A DNA stretch of 53,614 nucleotides, from positions 1 to 53,614 of the forward strand of contig CAZLYU010000022.1 of NCBI GenBank assembly GCA_964563855.1. The letters are read 5' to 3'. The stretch is from JAFGRR01 sp964563855. GTDB taxonomy: Bacteria; Planctomycetota; Phycisphaerae; UBA1845; Fen-1342. How positions within the stretch are numbered: position 1 is the first letter of the stretch; each line of letters opens with the position of its first letter. The translations under genes were made by a program, and so were the position numbers. This document shows positions 24,070-33,292 of the stretch, one piece after another. The notes under the pieces were generated by a model that was given only the letters and a program-made list of their open reading frames with translations, had not been told where the DNA came from and made no database searches.

Positions 24070-25332
24070 ATGAATGTGCTGGTGATCGGCGGCGGCGGGC
24101 GTGAACACGCGTTGTGTCACGCCATTGCGAAGTCGACGCTGCTCGACAAGCTGTTCATCCTTCCGGGCAATGCGGGGACGGAGCAGCTCGGGACGAACAT
24201 CGCCGGCGATTCGACGGACGTGAAGTTTGTGCTCGATGTTGCGCGGCGTGAGAACATCGACCTGGCGGTGGTGGGTCCGGAGGATCCGCTGGCGGCGGGA
24301 GTGGTCGATGCGTTGCGGGCGGCGGGCCGGCGCGCGTTTGGTCCGACGGCGGCCGCGGCGCGGCTGGAAGCGGACAAGGCGTTCGCGAAGCAGATCATGC
24401 GGCAGCGTTCGGTGCCGACGGCGGAGGCGCGCTCGTTCACCGAATTTGAAGCGGCGCAGCAGTATTTGTCGACGCGTGATGAGCCGGTGGTGGTAAAGGC
24501 GGCGGGTCTGGCGAAGGGCAAGGGCGTCGTGGTGTGCGACGACCCGGCGGAGGCGATTCTCGCCGCGGAGCGGATGCTGGTGGATGGCGCGTTTGGGGCT
24601 GCGGGCGAGACGATCATCGTCGAGGAGCGGCTGATCGGGCGCGAAGTGTCGGTGATGGCGATCGTGGACGGGCACACGCTGTATGTGCTGGAGCACGCTC
24701 AGGACCACAAGCGTCTGCTTGACGGCGACGAGGGGCCGAACACGGGCGGGATGGGCGCATTCAGCCCGACGACGTCGATTGATGACGCGTTGATGCAAGA
24801 GATCGAGGGGCAAGTTTTGGTGCCGACGCTCGACGCGCTGCTCCGGGAGGGCGTGGCGTATCAGGGGGTGCTGTACGCCGGGTTGATGCTGACGGCGGCG
24901 GGGCCGAAGGTGCTGGAGTTCAACTGTCGGTTTGGCGACCCTGAGGCGCAAGTCGTGCTGCCGCGCATTCGTTCGGACGTGCTGGCGTTGCTGGATTTGG
25001 CGACGCGTGGTCAGTTGGCCGAGGCGGACGTTGAGTGGGATTCGCGGGCGGCGCTGTGTGTGGTGCTGGCGGCGTCCGGGTATCCGAACGAGACGCGGCT
25101 CGGCGATTCGATTTACGGACTCGAGCTTCCCACGGCGGATGACGTGTCCATCTTTCACGCGGGCGTGGCGCGTGAGGACGGGCGTTGGGTGACGGCTGGG
25201 GGCCGGGTTTTGGGGGTGACGGCGCTCGGCGCGACGCTGGCCGACGCCCGCGAGCGTGCGTATACGGCGGTCGAGCGCGTCACATTTGCGGACGTTCAAT
25301 ATCGTCGCGACATTGGCGTGTGTGACTCGTAA
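24070..25332 (+). CDS. purD: Phosphoribosylamine-glycine ligase
   Basis: PurD (GAR synthetase) joins phosphoribosylamine and glycine in purine synthesis. The 420-residue protein is complete: N-terminal GGGGREHALCHAI (7-19), GPEDPLAAGVVDALR, FGPTAAAARLEADKAFAKQI, the ATP-grasp segments VVVKAAGLAKGKGVVV and VSVMAIVDG, the substrate loop GPNTGGMGAFSPT, and LEFNCRFGDPEAQVVLPR. GAGGATGATGG precedes the ATG. It starts 40 bp after the symporter gene and could be cotranscribed with it. The usual partner purine genes are not in the window. Confidence 0.97.
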   Translation: MNVLVIGGGGREHALCHAIAKSTLLDKLFILPGNAGTEQLGTNIAGDSTDVKFVLDVARRENIDLAVVGPEDPLAAGVVDALRAAGRRAFGPTAAAARLEADKAFAKQIMRQRSVPTAEARSFTEFEAAQQYLSTRDEPVVVKAAGLAKGKGVVVCDDPAEAILAAERMLVDGAFGAAGETIIVEERLIGREVSVMAIVDGHTLYVLEHAQDHKRLLDGDEGPNTGGMGAFSPTTSIDDALMQEIEGQVLVPTLDALLREGVAYQGVLYAGLMLTAAGPKVLEFNCRFGDPEAQVVLPRIRSDVLALLDLATRGQLAEADVEWDSRAALCVVLAASGYPNETRLGDSIYGLELPTADDVSIFHAGVAREDGRWVTAGGRVLGVTALGATLADARERAYTAVERVTFADVQYRRDIGVCDS

Positions 25333-25389
25333 GCATTTCGGCGGACTTGTTAGGGTTGGGCGAGGCGCCGGCGCAAAATCGGCTGCGCG

Positions 25390-25418
25390 TTGGCCGACAT
25401 GTTCGCCGATGATAAGAT
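25390..25418 (+). promoter_or_regulatory. Promoter of the 25462 exported-protein gene
   Basis: TTGGCC (25390-25395) and TAAGAT (25413-25418) are spaced by 17 bp, and TG stands one base before the -10, making it an extended -10 promoter. The predicted leader is about 37 nt. Confidence 0.55.
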
Positions 25419-25461
25419 GAGGTTACGCCAAAGGTACTACCGTCGCCGTGGAAAGTAAGCA

Positions 25462-26628
25462 GTGCAGCACTCCATTCCGCTGATCATTTTGACGCTTTGG
25501 CTCTGCTCGGAGGCGTGGGGTCAACGCACCGTCGGCGTCGTCGGGCGTGGCAACGTGAGCGGGTCCTCCGCCTCCGCGTCGCAGACGCTCGGTGGGGGCA
25601 ACACGCGCGGCAGCGTCCAGTCGTTGCGGGGCGGTGCGGGTTCGCTGACCAACACGGTTGGTTCGTTCACGCGCAGCTTGGGCCGATCGGGCGGCGGTAC
25701 GTTCGGCGGCGGTGGCGGCGCCGCCGGGGCGCCGGGCACTCGGGCGGGTTTGGGATCGTCAGGCATCGGGGCTTTGGGGGTGGGGGCGCCGGCTGCCTTG
25801 GGCACGATGTCGCAGCCGACGCTTAGCTTTGTGAGGTTGCTGTCCCGCGTTGGTCCGTCGCCGGGACAGCTCGCACCAGGGCCTGACCTGGCGTACCGGC
25901 CGGCGTTGCAGGCTCCGCCGCTCACGATTGCGCCGCAGTCGCGGGTGACGTCGCCGCCGACGGAGTTTCACGCGTTTTTTAACGTGCGTCCGGTAGCGGA
26001 GGCGGGGGTGGATCGCACGGCTGAGGGCGACATGGTGACGGAGCGCATGCAGACGCACGTTCAGACGATCGTCGCGACGCGGCGCGCCGCGGCGCTGGAC
26101 GAGTTTCGGGCGGCGACGCAGCGCAGCGCCACGGTGGAGGACATTGACGAACTCGCCAGCGTGCACGCATCGCTCCGCGGCTTGCGCAATCTCGTGCCGC
26201 GTGACGACGTGCTGCCGAGCTGGTTGGCCGCGCACGTGGCCTTGGAGCGCGAGCAGATGACGGTTGCTGTGACTCACCTGCTGAACGTGGTGGAGCGTGA
26301 CCAGGACGTATTCACGAATCTCGAGCCGCTGGTGTCGAGCTTTGGCGACTACGACGAGGTTTCGGAGGGTTCGGCCACGCTGCGTCGGCAGATGCGGCGG
26401 TACGCCCGCGCTGGGGATTTGAACCGCGGCAGCATGCTGGCTCAGGCGTTGCAGGCTTACGCTGCTTGGGTGATTGGGGACAGTCGGCAGGTGGAAGCGG
26501 CGTTGCGTCAGGCGCGTCGTTTGGGCGCTGCGGATGCGTCAGACGACGTGTTGCGGTTGGTCGAAGCAGTGGATCGAGCGGCGTATGCGGCGGAGTACAA
26601 CCGGCGTGAGCGGGTTGCGGAACGTTGA
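25462..26628 (+). CDS. Exported protein of unknown function
   Basis: A 388-residue protein starting at GTG. The signal peptide is MQHSIPLIILTLWLCSEAWG-Q. Residues 24-105 are Gly/Ser-rich and of low complexity (GRGNVSGSSASASQTLGGGN, GGGTFGGGGGAAGAPG). From about residue 185 the protein is helical and repetitive (DELASVHASLRGLRNLVPRD, WLAAHVALEREQMTVAVTHL, LAQALQAYAAWVIGDSRQVE), resembling loosely spaced TPR-like hairpins. No named family was recognised. It lies between purD and the sugar dehydratase gene with its own extended -10 promoter. A periplasmic scaffold or surface-associated role is possible. Confidence 0.68.
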   Translation: MQHSIPLIILTLWLCSEAWGQRTVGVVGRGNVSGSSASASQTLGGGNTRGSVQSLRGGAGSLTNTVGSFTRSLGRSGGGTFGGGGGAAGAPGTRAGLGSSGIGALGVGAPAALGTMSQPTLSFVRLLSRVGPSPGQLAPGPDLAYRPALQAPPLTIAPQSRVTSPPTEFHAFFNVRPVAEAGVDRTAEGDMVTERMQTHVQTIVATRRAAALDEFRAATQRSATVEDIDELASVHASLRGLRNLVPRDDVLPSWLAAHVALEREQMTVAVTHLLNVVERDQDVFTNLEPLVSSFGDYDEVSEGSATLRRQMRRYARAGDLNRGSMLAQALQAYAAWVIGDSRQVEAALRQARRLGAADASDDVLRLVEAVDRAAYAAEYNRRERVAER

Positions 26629-26703
26629 CGAGCTGAAGGGAGCTTAGCGATCGTACAGCCCGCGACGTCAACGTCGGTCAGCAACGGCCCGCTCGCTGGT
26701 TTC

Positions 26704-28695
26704 ATGGAGCTCGTGCGCCGGCGGCGTGCATGGTTCAGCTTGGCGTCGCATGCGCTGTTGTTCGGTGTGTCGTGGTTTCTCGCGTTCGGGCTGGCGTTCA
26801 ACTTCAACCGCATCGGCTACTGGGTCGAGACGTTCTTCCTGCCGCTGCTGCTGCCGGTCGTGATCATCAAGGTCGGCGTGTTCGCGTTGATGGGGCTGCA
26901 CCGGGCGTGGTGGCGCTACGTCGGTCTGCGCGACGTGTTCGCGATCACGCAAGCGGCATGGTTCGGCTTTTTCATCGTCTTCCTGCTCTATTACTGCACG
27001 CTGAACGCACCGAATTTCGTCGCGTGGCTCGGATATGACCCGACCTGGGTGAATCGTTTTCAACTGTTGTTCGGCCGGGCGTTTCGCGAGGACTTTCCCG
27101 ACGCGGTTTTTCTGCTCGACTTCGCCGGGACGATCGTGCTGGTGGGCGGGGCCCGCATTGCGATGCGGCTCTATCACGAAGAGATTCGCGCTTCTGACTT
27201 TGGCGTCGCCCCGCGACTGCTGATTTTGGGGGCCGGCAACGCGGGCGAGAACGTCGTCCGCGAGATTCTGCGGGCGCCGACGCTGGCGTACGACATCATC
27301 GGCTTCTTAGATGATGATCCCGCGAAACAGGGGGCGCAGATTCACGGCGTTGAAGTGCTGGGGCCGATTCGCAATCTGCCGAGCGTGTGTGAACGGCATC
27401 AGATCGATGAGATTTTGATCGCGATGCCGTCGGCAAATCAGCAGCAGGTTCGCAACGTGGTCGAGCTCTGCCGGGGTACGGGCGTCACGTTCAAGACGCT
27501 GCCGAGCGTGTCTGATCTGATCACCGGTAAGGCGCAGGTTGCGCAGATTCGCGATGTCGACATCAACGACTTGCTCGGCCGGGCGCCGGTGAAGCTGGAT
27601 GAGGAGAACATCGCGAGCTTCTTGCGTGGGCGGGTGGTGATGGTGACCGGGGCCGGCGGGTCGATCGGCTCTGAGATGTGCCGGCAGATCGCGCTGTTCG
27701 AGCCGCAACGGCTGATCCTGGTTGAGCAAGCCGAGCAGCACTTGTTCGAGATCGACAAGGAGCTACGCGAGTCGCACGCCGAGCTCGATATCGCGCCGTA
27801 CATTTGCGACATCGGCGATGCGCGGCGCGTGGCGCGTGTGTTCGACAAGGAGCGACCGACCGCTGTGTTCCATGCGGCCGCGCACAAGCACGTGCCGATG
27901 ATGGAGCTCAACCCGGGCGAGGCGATCAAGAACAACGTGCTGGGCACGCGGACGATCGCCGATGCGGCGGTGAAGATCGGCGTCGAGAAGTTCGTGATGA
28001 TCTCGACCGACAAGGCGGTGAACCCGACCAGCATCATGGGGTGTTCGAAGCGCGTCGCGGAGATGTACACGCAGGCGTTGCAGCAGCAGGTGACGACCGA
28101 GTTCATCACCGTGCGATTCGGGAATGTGCTCGGCAGTAGCGGCAGCGTCATTCCGATCTTCAAGGCGCAGATCGCGAAGGGCGGGCCGGTGAAGGTCACC
28201 CATCCCGAGATGGTGCGCTACTTCATGACCATTCCCGAGGCCGCTCAACTGGTGCTGCAGGCGGCGTCGATGGGCGCCGGTGGAGAGATTTTCGTGCTCG
28301 ACATGGGCGAGCCGGTTAAGATCGTCGACCTGGCGCGTGACCTCATCACGCTTTCGGGGTACAAGCCCGGCGAAGATATCGAGATCACGTTTTGCGGCAT
28401 TCGCCCGGGAGAGAAGCTGTACGAGGAGCTCGCGATCGACGGGGAAAACGTCATCGCAACGCGGCATCCGAAGATCGGCGTGTGGCAGAATCGTCCGGTC
28501 GAGCTCGCCGAGCTCGTGCCGGTCATCGAGCGGTTGTGCAGCATTGCCGATGATCTCAATCGCGACGACGTGCGGCGCGAGCTCAAGGCGATCGTGCCGG
28601 AGTTTCTGCTCGATCCGGCGCAAGCGCCGACGCCAGCGACCGACCGGCCGGCAGCGCTGTCGGGTTCGGCTCAGCCGGGCGTGGCGCCGGCCTAG
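26704..28695 (+). CDS. FlaA1/CapD-type nucleoside-diphosphate-sugar epimerase/dehydratase
   Basis: A 663-residue inner-membrane enzyme of the WbpM/CapD/FlaA1 family. Four hydrophobic helices fill residues about 10-160. A CoA-binding-like Rossmann domain follows (RLLILGAGNAGENVVREIL, GAGNAG 176-181). The catalytic SDR domain starts with RVVMVTGAGGSIGSEMCRQI (near 315) and contains VFHAAAHKHVPMME, STDKAVNPTSIMGCSKRVAE with the Met/Lys catalytic pair that replaces Tyr in this family, and FGNVLGSSGSVIPIF. The enzyme probably forms a UDP-4-keto-6-deoxy-HexNAc for surface glycans. It may act in the same pathway as the PssD/PssE-like pair at 0.7 kb, though the two are far apart. The ATG start has no strong ribosome-binding site. 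Confidence 0.93.
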   Translation: MELVRRRRAWFSLASHALLFGVSWFLAFGLAFNFNRIGYWVETFFLPLLLPVVIIKVGVFALMGLHRAWWRYVGLRDVFAITQAAWFGFFIVFLLYYCTLNAPNFVAWLGYDPTWVNRFQLLFGRAFREDFPDAVFLLDFAGTIVLVGGARIAMRLYHEEIRASDFGVAPRLLILGAGNAGENVVREILRAPTLAYDIIGFLDDDPAKQGAQIHGVEVLGPIRNLPSVCERHQIDEILIAMPSANQQQVRNVVELCRGTGVTFKTLPSVSDLITGKAQVAQIRDVDINDLLGRAPVKLDEENIASFLRGRVVMVTGAGGSIGSEMCRQIALFEPQRLILVEQAEQHLFEIDKELRESHAELDIAPYICDIGDARRVARVFDKERPTAVFHAAAHKHVPMMELNPGEAIKNNVLGTRTIADAAVKIGVEKFVMISTDKAVNPTSIMGCSKRVAEMYTQALQQQVTTEFITVRFGNVLGSSGSVIPIFKAQIAKGGPVKVTHPEMVRYFMTIPEAAQLVLQAASMGAGGEIFVLDMGEPVKIVDLARDLITLSGYKPGEDIEITFCGIRPGEKLYEELAIDGENVIATRHPKIGVWQNRPVELAELVPVIERLCSIADDLNRDDVRRELKAIVPEFLLDPAQAPTPATDRPAALSGSAQPGVAPA

Positions 28696-28746
28696 TCTGC
28701 GGCACTGCTTCGGCGGCGGTTCGTAGCCGATTCACCGAGCCGCGGA

Positions 28747-28752
28747 TATAGT
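28747..28752 (+). promoter_or_regulatory. -10 element of dxr, leaderless start
   Basis: TATAGT (five of six consensus bases) ends 7 bp before the dxr ATG, and no ribosome-binding site precedes that ATG. The nearest -35-like sequence is badly spaced, so support rests mostly on the -10 box and its distance. Confidence 0.35.
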
Positions 28753-28759
28753 CCTCGCA

Positions 28760-29908
28760 ATGCGGAATGTTCTCATTCTGGGGTCAACTGGGTCGGTCGG
28801 CTGTTCAACGCTGACGGCTGCCGACGCACTCTCGGATCGCGTGCGCGTGGTCGGGCTGACCGCGCACTCGCGGTGGCGGGAGCTGGCGGATCAAGCCCGG
28901 CGATGCCGCCCAGACTTCGTTGCGATCACCGATCCCGACCAAGCTGACGCACTGCGGGGTGTGCTGCCGGATGGCGTGCGGCTGTTCGTCGGGCCCGAGG
29001 GGTTGCTCGAAGCGGTCGAGCAGCCGGAAGTGAACTTCGTGATCTCGGCGATCATCGGTGCGGCGGGACTTCCGGCGACGTTGCGGGCGGTCGAGTTGGG
29101 GATCGACGTGGGGCTCGCGAACAAGGAGTCGCTGGTGATCGCGGGCGCGTTGCTCATGCCGCTGGCGGAGCGCACCGGGGCGCGGCTGATTCCGGTGGAT
29201 AGCGAGCACTCGGCGGTCTTTCAGGCGCTGCATGCGGGCCGCGCGAGCGAGGTGCGGCGGATCTATCTCACGGCGTCGGGCGGGCCGTTTCGCACCTGGT
29301 CGAGCGAGCAGATCGCCGCGGCGACGCTGAGCGACGCGCTCAATCATCCGACGTGGTCGATGGGGCCGAAGATCACGATCGACAGCGCCACGATGATGAA
29401 CAAGGCGCTCGAGATTGTGGAAGCGCATCATTTGTTCGGTTTGGAAGCCGACCGAATCGAGGTGCTGGTGCATCCGGAATCGATCGTGCATTCGATGGTC
29501 GAGTTTTGCGATGGGTCGTCGGTGGCGCAGCTTGGCGCGCCCGACATGTGTACGCCGATCGCTTATGCGCTGACGTACCCGGAGCGCGGCCCGGCGGTCA
29601 CGCCGCCGCTGGACTGGTCGCAGGTGCGGGCGTTGCATTTTGAGACGCCGGACTATGACAAGTTTCCGGCGTTACGGCTTGGAGCGGCGGCGGCGGAAGC
29701 GGGGGGCTGCGCTGGTGCGGTGCTGAACGCGGCGAAGGAAGCGGCCGTGTCGCGATTTGAGGCAGGAGAGTTACGCTTTCCTGAAATTGTGGAAGTGACT
29801 GCGGACGTGTTTGCGCGTCGGCCGCTGAATGGCGCCGCGACGCTGACGCATCTGCTGGAAAGCGACGCCTGGGCGCGTCGAGAGGCGAACGCATGCTTAC
29901 GGAAGTAA
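28760..29908 (+). CDS. dxr: 1-deoxy-D-xylulose-5-phosphate reductoisomerase
   Basis: Dxr (IspC) makes MEP from DXP, the committing step of non-mevalonate isoprenoid synthesis. The 382-residue protein has the NADPH-binding GSTGSVGCSTL (8-18), LANKESLVIAG, the metal/substrate segment PVDSEHSAVFQAL, LTASGGPFR, HPTWSMGPKITIDSATMMNK and HPESIVHSMVEFCDGS, in order. It overlaps the start of the following rseP-like gene by 16 bp, an arrangement (dxr-rseP) that is widely conserved in bacteria. The start is not preceded by a Shine-Dalgarno sequence. Confidence 0.97.
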   Translation: MRNVLILGSTGSVGCSTLTAADALSDRVRVVGLTAHSRWRELADQARRCRPDFVAITDPDQADALRGVLPDGVRLFVGPEGLLEAVEQPEVNFVISAIIGAAGLPATLRAVELGIDVGLANKESLVIAGALLMPLAERTGARLIPVDSEHSAVFQALHAGRASEVRRIYLTASGGPFRTWSSEQIAAATLSDALNHPTWSMGPKITIDSATMMNKALEIVEAHHLFGLEADRIEVLVHPESIVHSMVEFCDGSSVAQLGAPDMCTPIAYALTYPERGPAVTPPLDWSQVRALHFETPDYDKFPALRLGAAAAEAGGCAGAVLNAAKEAAVSRFEAGELRFPEIVEVTADVFARRPLNGAATLTHLLESDAWARREANACLRK

Positions 29909-32151
29909 CGACGCCGGCTGGATTGCTGGCGTTTGACATTCAGGCGTGGTTGCTGAACGTGATTGCGTTCGTGCAGGTGCTGCTGGGTTTTTCGCTCATT
30001 ATTTTCGTGCACGAGGCGGGGCATTTTCTGGCCGCCAAGTGGTGCAATGTGCGGGTGGATCGCTTTGCGGTCGGCTTTGGGCCGCGGCTGTTTGGCTGGC
30101 GCCGGGGTGAGGGGTTTCGTTTGGGAACCACGCCGGAGCGACGCCCCGAAGAGCTCAAGGAGTTGGGTTGGGGAGAGACTGACTATTGCGTGAAGGCGCT
30201 GCCGATCGGCGGGTACGTGCGGATGCTCGGTCACGATGATGTGCTCATTGATGAGAAGACCGGCGAAATCAAAATGACCGATGACCCGCGCGCGTTTACG
30301 AACCGCTCGGTCGGGCAGCGCATGTTGATCGTTTCGGCCGGGGTGGTGTTCAACCTGCTGCTGGCGGGCGTGCTGTTCATGACGATCTTCCTGGTGGGCA
30401 AGGACATGCCGGCCCCACTCATCGGACGCGTCACGCCCGACTCGCCGGCGGCGGACGCCGGATTGCAGGTTGGCGACCGCGTGTTGGAGGTGAACGGGTG
30501 GCGGGCTGACTCGTACATGGACATTTTCCGCGCCACGGCGATGCTCGATACGGTCGAGCTCGCGGTGGAGCGCGACGGCGAGCGACTGCCGGAACCGATC
30601 GTAATTGAGACGACGGAAGACACGCGACGCGGCATCCGCTATGCGGGCATTGGCCCCGTCATTGAACCGGTGTTTACGCAGGCGCCGCCGAGCGCAGTTG
30701 GTGAAGACGGGCCGCAGGCTGGCGACCGGATCGTGGCGGTGGATGGTGCGCCCGTGCTCTCATACGCCGATGTGCAGACCGCGTTTCAAAGGGCGCGCGG
30801 CGCCCCGCTGCCGGTTACGGTTCGGCGGGCGCAGGAGGGGATCGAAGGGGCCGACGAGGAATTGACGTTCGCGCAGCGATCGGCTCTGCAGTTCGTCGAT
30901 GCCGACGAGGATGAAGTGGTGCGCGCGATGGCGGGGCATCTGCTCGGGATGACGCCGCGGCGGATGGTTGCGTTCGTGAACGAAGACACGCCGGCGGAGG
31001 AAGCGGGGCTGCGGGCCGGCGATGTGATCGTGCAGTGGGGCGGGGTGGCGTATCCGACCTACACCGAGATTGTCGACAGCATTCAGGCGAATGCGGAAAC
31101 GCCGAATCGGGTCGTTGTGCTGCGATCGGGCGAGCAGGAGACGCTCGAAGTGACGCCCAAGCGGCGGTTCAGCTTGTTTGGTACGCCGCGCGCTCAAGTG
31201 GGTGTTGCGTTTGGGCAAGAGTCGTTTCTGCCGGTGGTCGCCGACATCGTGCCCGATCAGCCCGCTGCGGACGTTGGGTTGCCGCGCGGTGCGCTGCTTA
31301 CGCGAGTGAACGGGGTGGATGTTGCTTCGTGGTATGACGTGGTGGACGCGTTGCGGGCGGCGTCGGGGGAGGTTGCGTCGGTCGAATACGCGTACGGGGG
31401 TATGCAGGGCGCGGGGGAGATGCGCGTGCCTCCGAGCCTGTTTGTCGAGCTTGGGCTGCCGCCGAACGCCGATGTGGTGAGCATTGCCGGCGAAGATAGT
31501 GTGGAGCTTGATGGCGAGGAGCTGCGGCTACCGTCAGCGCGGGCCATGACCGCGTTGGTCGAGAAGCATGTCGGCGAACGTGTGGTCGTGAAGTACTCGA
31601 CGGCTGCTGCGCCGGAGGACGTGCGCGAAGGCGAAGTTGACGTGCGTGAGGGTATGGAGCGGCTTTGGGTGATGAAGGTGCTTTATCCCTATGCGCTGTA
31701 TAGCCTTGATCAGACCGCGATTGTCGAGGAGCGGGTGCATGCGCACGGCAATCCGTTGCTTGCGATGTGGCTGGGGGCGAAGCTGACGTTGGCGCAGGCG
31801 AGCCACGTCTATATGTCGCTTAAGCAGTTGCTCAGCGCCCGCATCTCGGTGCAGAACGTGTCGGGACCGGTGGGCATTGTCAGCGTTGGCGTGCAGGAAG
31901 CCCAGACGAGCTTCACCGATCTGCTGTCTTTTTTCGCGTTTCTCTCGGTCAACCTCGCCGTGCTGAACTTCCTGCCGATTCCGCTGGTTGACGGCGGGGT
32001 GATGGTGTTTTTGATCATCGAGAAGATCAAGGGCAGTCCGGTGAGCTTGAAGGTGCAGATGGCCAGCGCGTTGGTGGGATTGAGCATGCTGGTGTTGCTG
32101 TTCCTCTTCGTTACGTTCCAGGATATTTCGCGACTGCTCGGCGGGTTCTGA
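29893..32151 (+). CDS. rseP: RIP (site-2) zinc metalloprotease with several PDZ domains
   Basis: A 752-residue membrane protease that should cut substrates within the bilayer, as RseP does for anti-sigma factors. The zinc site HEAGH is at 40-44 in the first helix and the third ligand is in NFLPIPLVDGG near residue 700, both intact. Between them are at least three PDZ-like domains (IGRVTPDSPAADAGLQVGDR near 184, a segment around 275, FVNEDTPAEEAGLRAGDVIV near 360, and VADIVPDQPAADVGLPRGAL near 447), against two in E. coli RseP; an additional 200-residue segment precedes the last helices. It is about 300 residues longer than the usual family member. The gene overlaps dxr by 16 bp. Confidence 0.93.
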   Translation: MLTEVTTPAGLLAFDIQAWLLNVIAFVQVLLGFSLIIFVHEAGHFLAAKWCNVRVDRFAVGFGPRLFGWRRGEGFRLGTTPERRPEELKELGWGETDYCVKALPIGGYVRMLGHDDVLIDEKTGEIKMTDDPRAFTNRSVGQRMLIVSAGVVFNLLLAGVLFMTIFLVGKDMPAPLIGRVTPDSPAADAGLQVGDRVLEVNGWRADSYMDIFRATAMLDTVELAVERDGERLPEPIVIETTEDTRRGIRYAGIGPVIEPVFTQAPPSAVGEDGPQAGDRIVAVDGAPVLSYADVQTAFQRARGAPLPVTVRRAQEGIEGADEELTFAQRSALQFVDADEDEVVRAMAGHLLGMTPRRMVAFVNEDTPAEEAGLRAGDVIVQWGGVAYPTYTEIVDSIQANAETPNRVVVLRSGEQETLEVTPKRRFSLFGTPRAQVGVAFGQESFLPVVADIVPDQPAADVGLPRGALLTRVNGVDVASWYDVVDALRAASGEVASVEYAYGGMQGAGEMRVPPSLFVELGLPPNADVVSIAGEDSVELDGEELRLPSARAMTALVEKHVGERVVVKYSTAAAPEDVREGEVDVREGMERLWVMKVLYPYALYSLDQTAIVEERVHAHGNPLLAMWLGAKLTLAQASHVYMSLKQLLSARISVQNVSGPVGIVSVGVQEAQTSFTDLLSFFAFLSVNLAVLNFLPIPLVDGGVMVFLIIEKIKGSPVSLKVQMASALVGLSMLVLLFLFVTFQDISRLLGGF

Positions 32152-32269
32152 GCGGTCTGGGTTTCGATCGCGCGGCGGCTTCATGCTTGCCGGCCGGCGC
32201 GTGATGGATTGCGTGTGGGGGGTGAGATCCAAGACTCGGGCGCGCGTCGTCAACTGCGGCGCGTGATGC

Positions 32270-33292
32270 TCAGGGCTGAATCAGGTCGTCATACAAGCGG
32301 CGATTCATGAGTGGGAAACCCAGGCGTTTCGCGGCGGGGGAGCCGAACGTGAGCGCGTGGATGAGGCCGTTCTTCTCGACCAGAATCGTATGCAGGATGT
32401 TGAGCCCGGGGTTGCTCCAAAGCACGATGTCGACCCGGCCGTCCGCCGCGCGCCAGCGGTCGTACTCATCGACCGATTCGTCTTGCAGGGTGAGTCCCTG
32501 GCGGATGTCGGCGAGCAATGCGTGCGTCTGGTGGTAGGTGCTGCGGTCTGGTTCGCGCTCGCGAATTTCTCCGCCGCGGAAGGTGCGTCGATCGTCATAA
32601 GCGACGACGCCCAAGCAGCGTCGGTCTGACCCTTTGACCCAATTGAGCAGTTTGAGTGCGTGGGCTTCGGTGCGGTATTCGTAATTCGCGTCGAGGAAGA
32701 CGATGCGTTCGATCCAATCGGGAATGGTATCCACGGCGCTGATGAATCCGAGCACGAAGGCGCCGCCGCCGCTGTGACAAGTCAGCGAGACGCGGTCGTG
32801 CTGCGGGACGCGTTCTCGAATGGACTGGACGACGCGCAGAATGATCTGGTCGGCGTTTGGCGTACGGCGGCGCCAGGTCGGCCAACTGCGGTTTCCGGCT
32901 TCGACGTACGCGACGACGAGGTTGCGGTGGTTGGACGCATGGCGTCGCAGCCAGCGGATTTGCGCGCCGATGTGCTGCACCGAGAACTTCCACTCGCGGT
33001 CGGGGCGCCGTGCGGCGCCGATGGCGTGCGGAATGGTGTTGCCGTTGGGCAGCGCGAAGATCACGAGGTGGGTCGGACGACCGGGGTGCATATGCTCGCG
33101 GCTGGGGCGGTTGATGTGCACCGTGACGTTGGGGTCGAGCGTATAGGTGACGACCTGTTCGCCGAAGTGCGCCCCTGCAGAGGGGGCGTCGTCGGCGGGC
33201 GCACTTAGCGACACGGCGGGCGCCGCCGCGAGGCTGGCGAGCGCTATGAGGCAGCGCGGGGCGGCGGTGAGGGTTTGGCGGCGCTGGGTCAT
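32270..33292 (-). CDS. Exported alpha/beta-hydrolase-like protein at the end of the T6SS operon
   Basis: A 340-residue protein with a signal peptide (MTQRRQTLTAAPRCLIALAS..., cut near SLS-A). The body has an alpha/beta-hydrolase look: THLVIFALPNGNTIP (oxyanion strand), RNLVVAYVEAGNRSW, the nucleophile elbow RVSLTCHSGGGAFVLGF with Ser in C-H-S-G-G, the Asp-containing strand IERIVFLDANYEY, and a late His (PGLNILHTILVEKNG). Thus a Ser-Asp-His triad is plausible. Its ATG overlaps the tagF stop (ATGA at 33289-33292), so it is translated with the T6SS genes. It could be a toxin-like effector, an envelope-modifying accessory enzyme, or unrelated. A Sec signal peptide argues against the usual Hcp/VgrG delivery. 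Confidence 0.72.
   Translation of the reverse strand: MTQRRQTLTAAPRCLIALASLAAAPAVSLSAPADDAPSAGAHFGEQVVTYTLDPNVTVHINRPSREHMHPGRPTHLVIFALPNGNTIPHAIGAARRPDREWKFSVQHIGAQIRWLRRHASNHRNLVVAYVEAGNRSWPTWRRRTPNADQIILRVVQSIRERVPQHDRVSLTCHSGGGAFVLGFISAVDTIPDWIERIVFLDANYEYRTEAHALKLLNWVKGSDRRCLGVVAYDDRRTFRGGEIREREPDRSTYHQTHALLADIRQGLTLQDESVDEYDRWRAADGRVDIVLWSNPGLNILHTILVEKNGLIHALTFGSPAAKRLGFPLMNRRLYDDLIQP

Noticed and set aside
23872..25299. 475-codon open frame on the minus strand over purD
   Set aside because: purD on the plus strand is unmistakable; the opposite frame is Arg/His-rich shadow coding.
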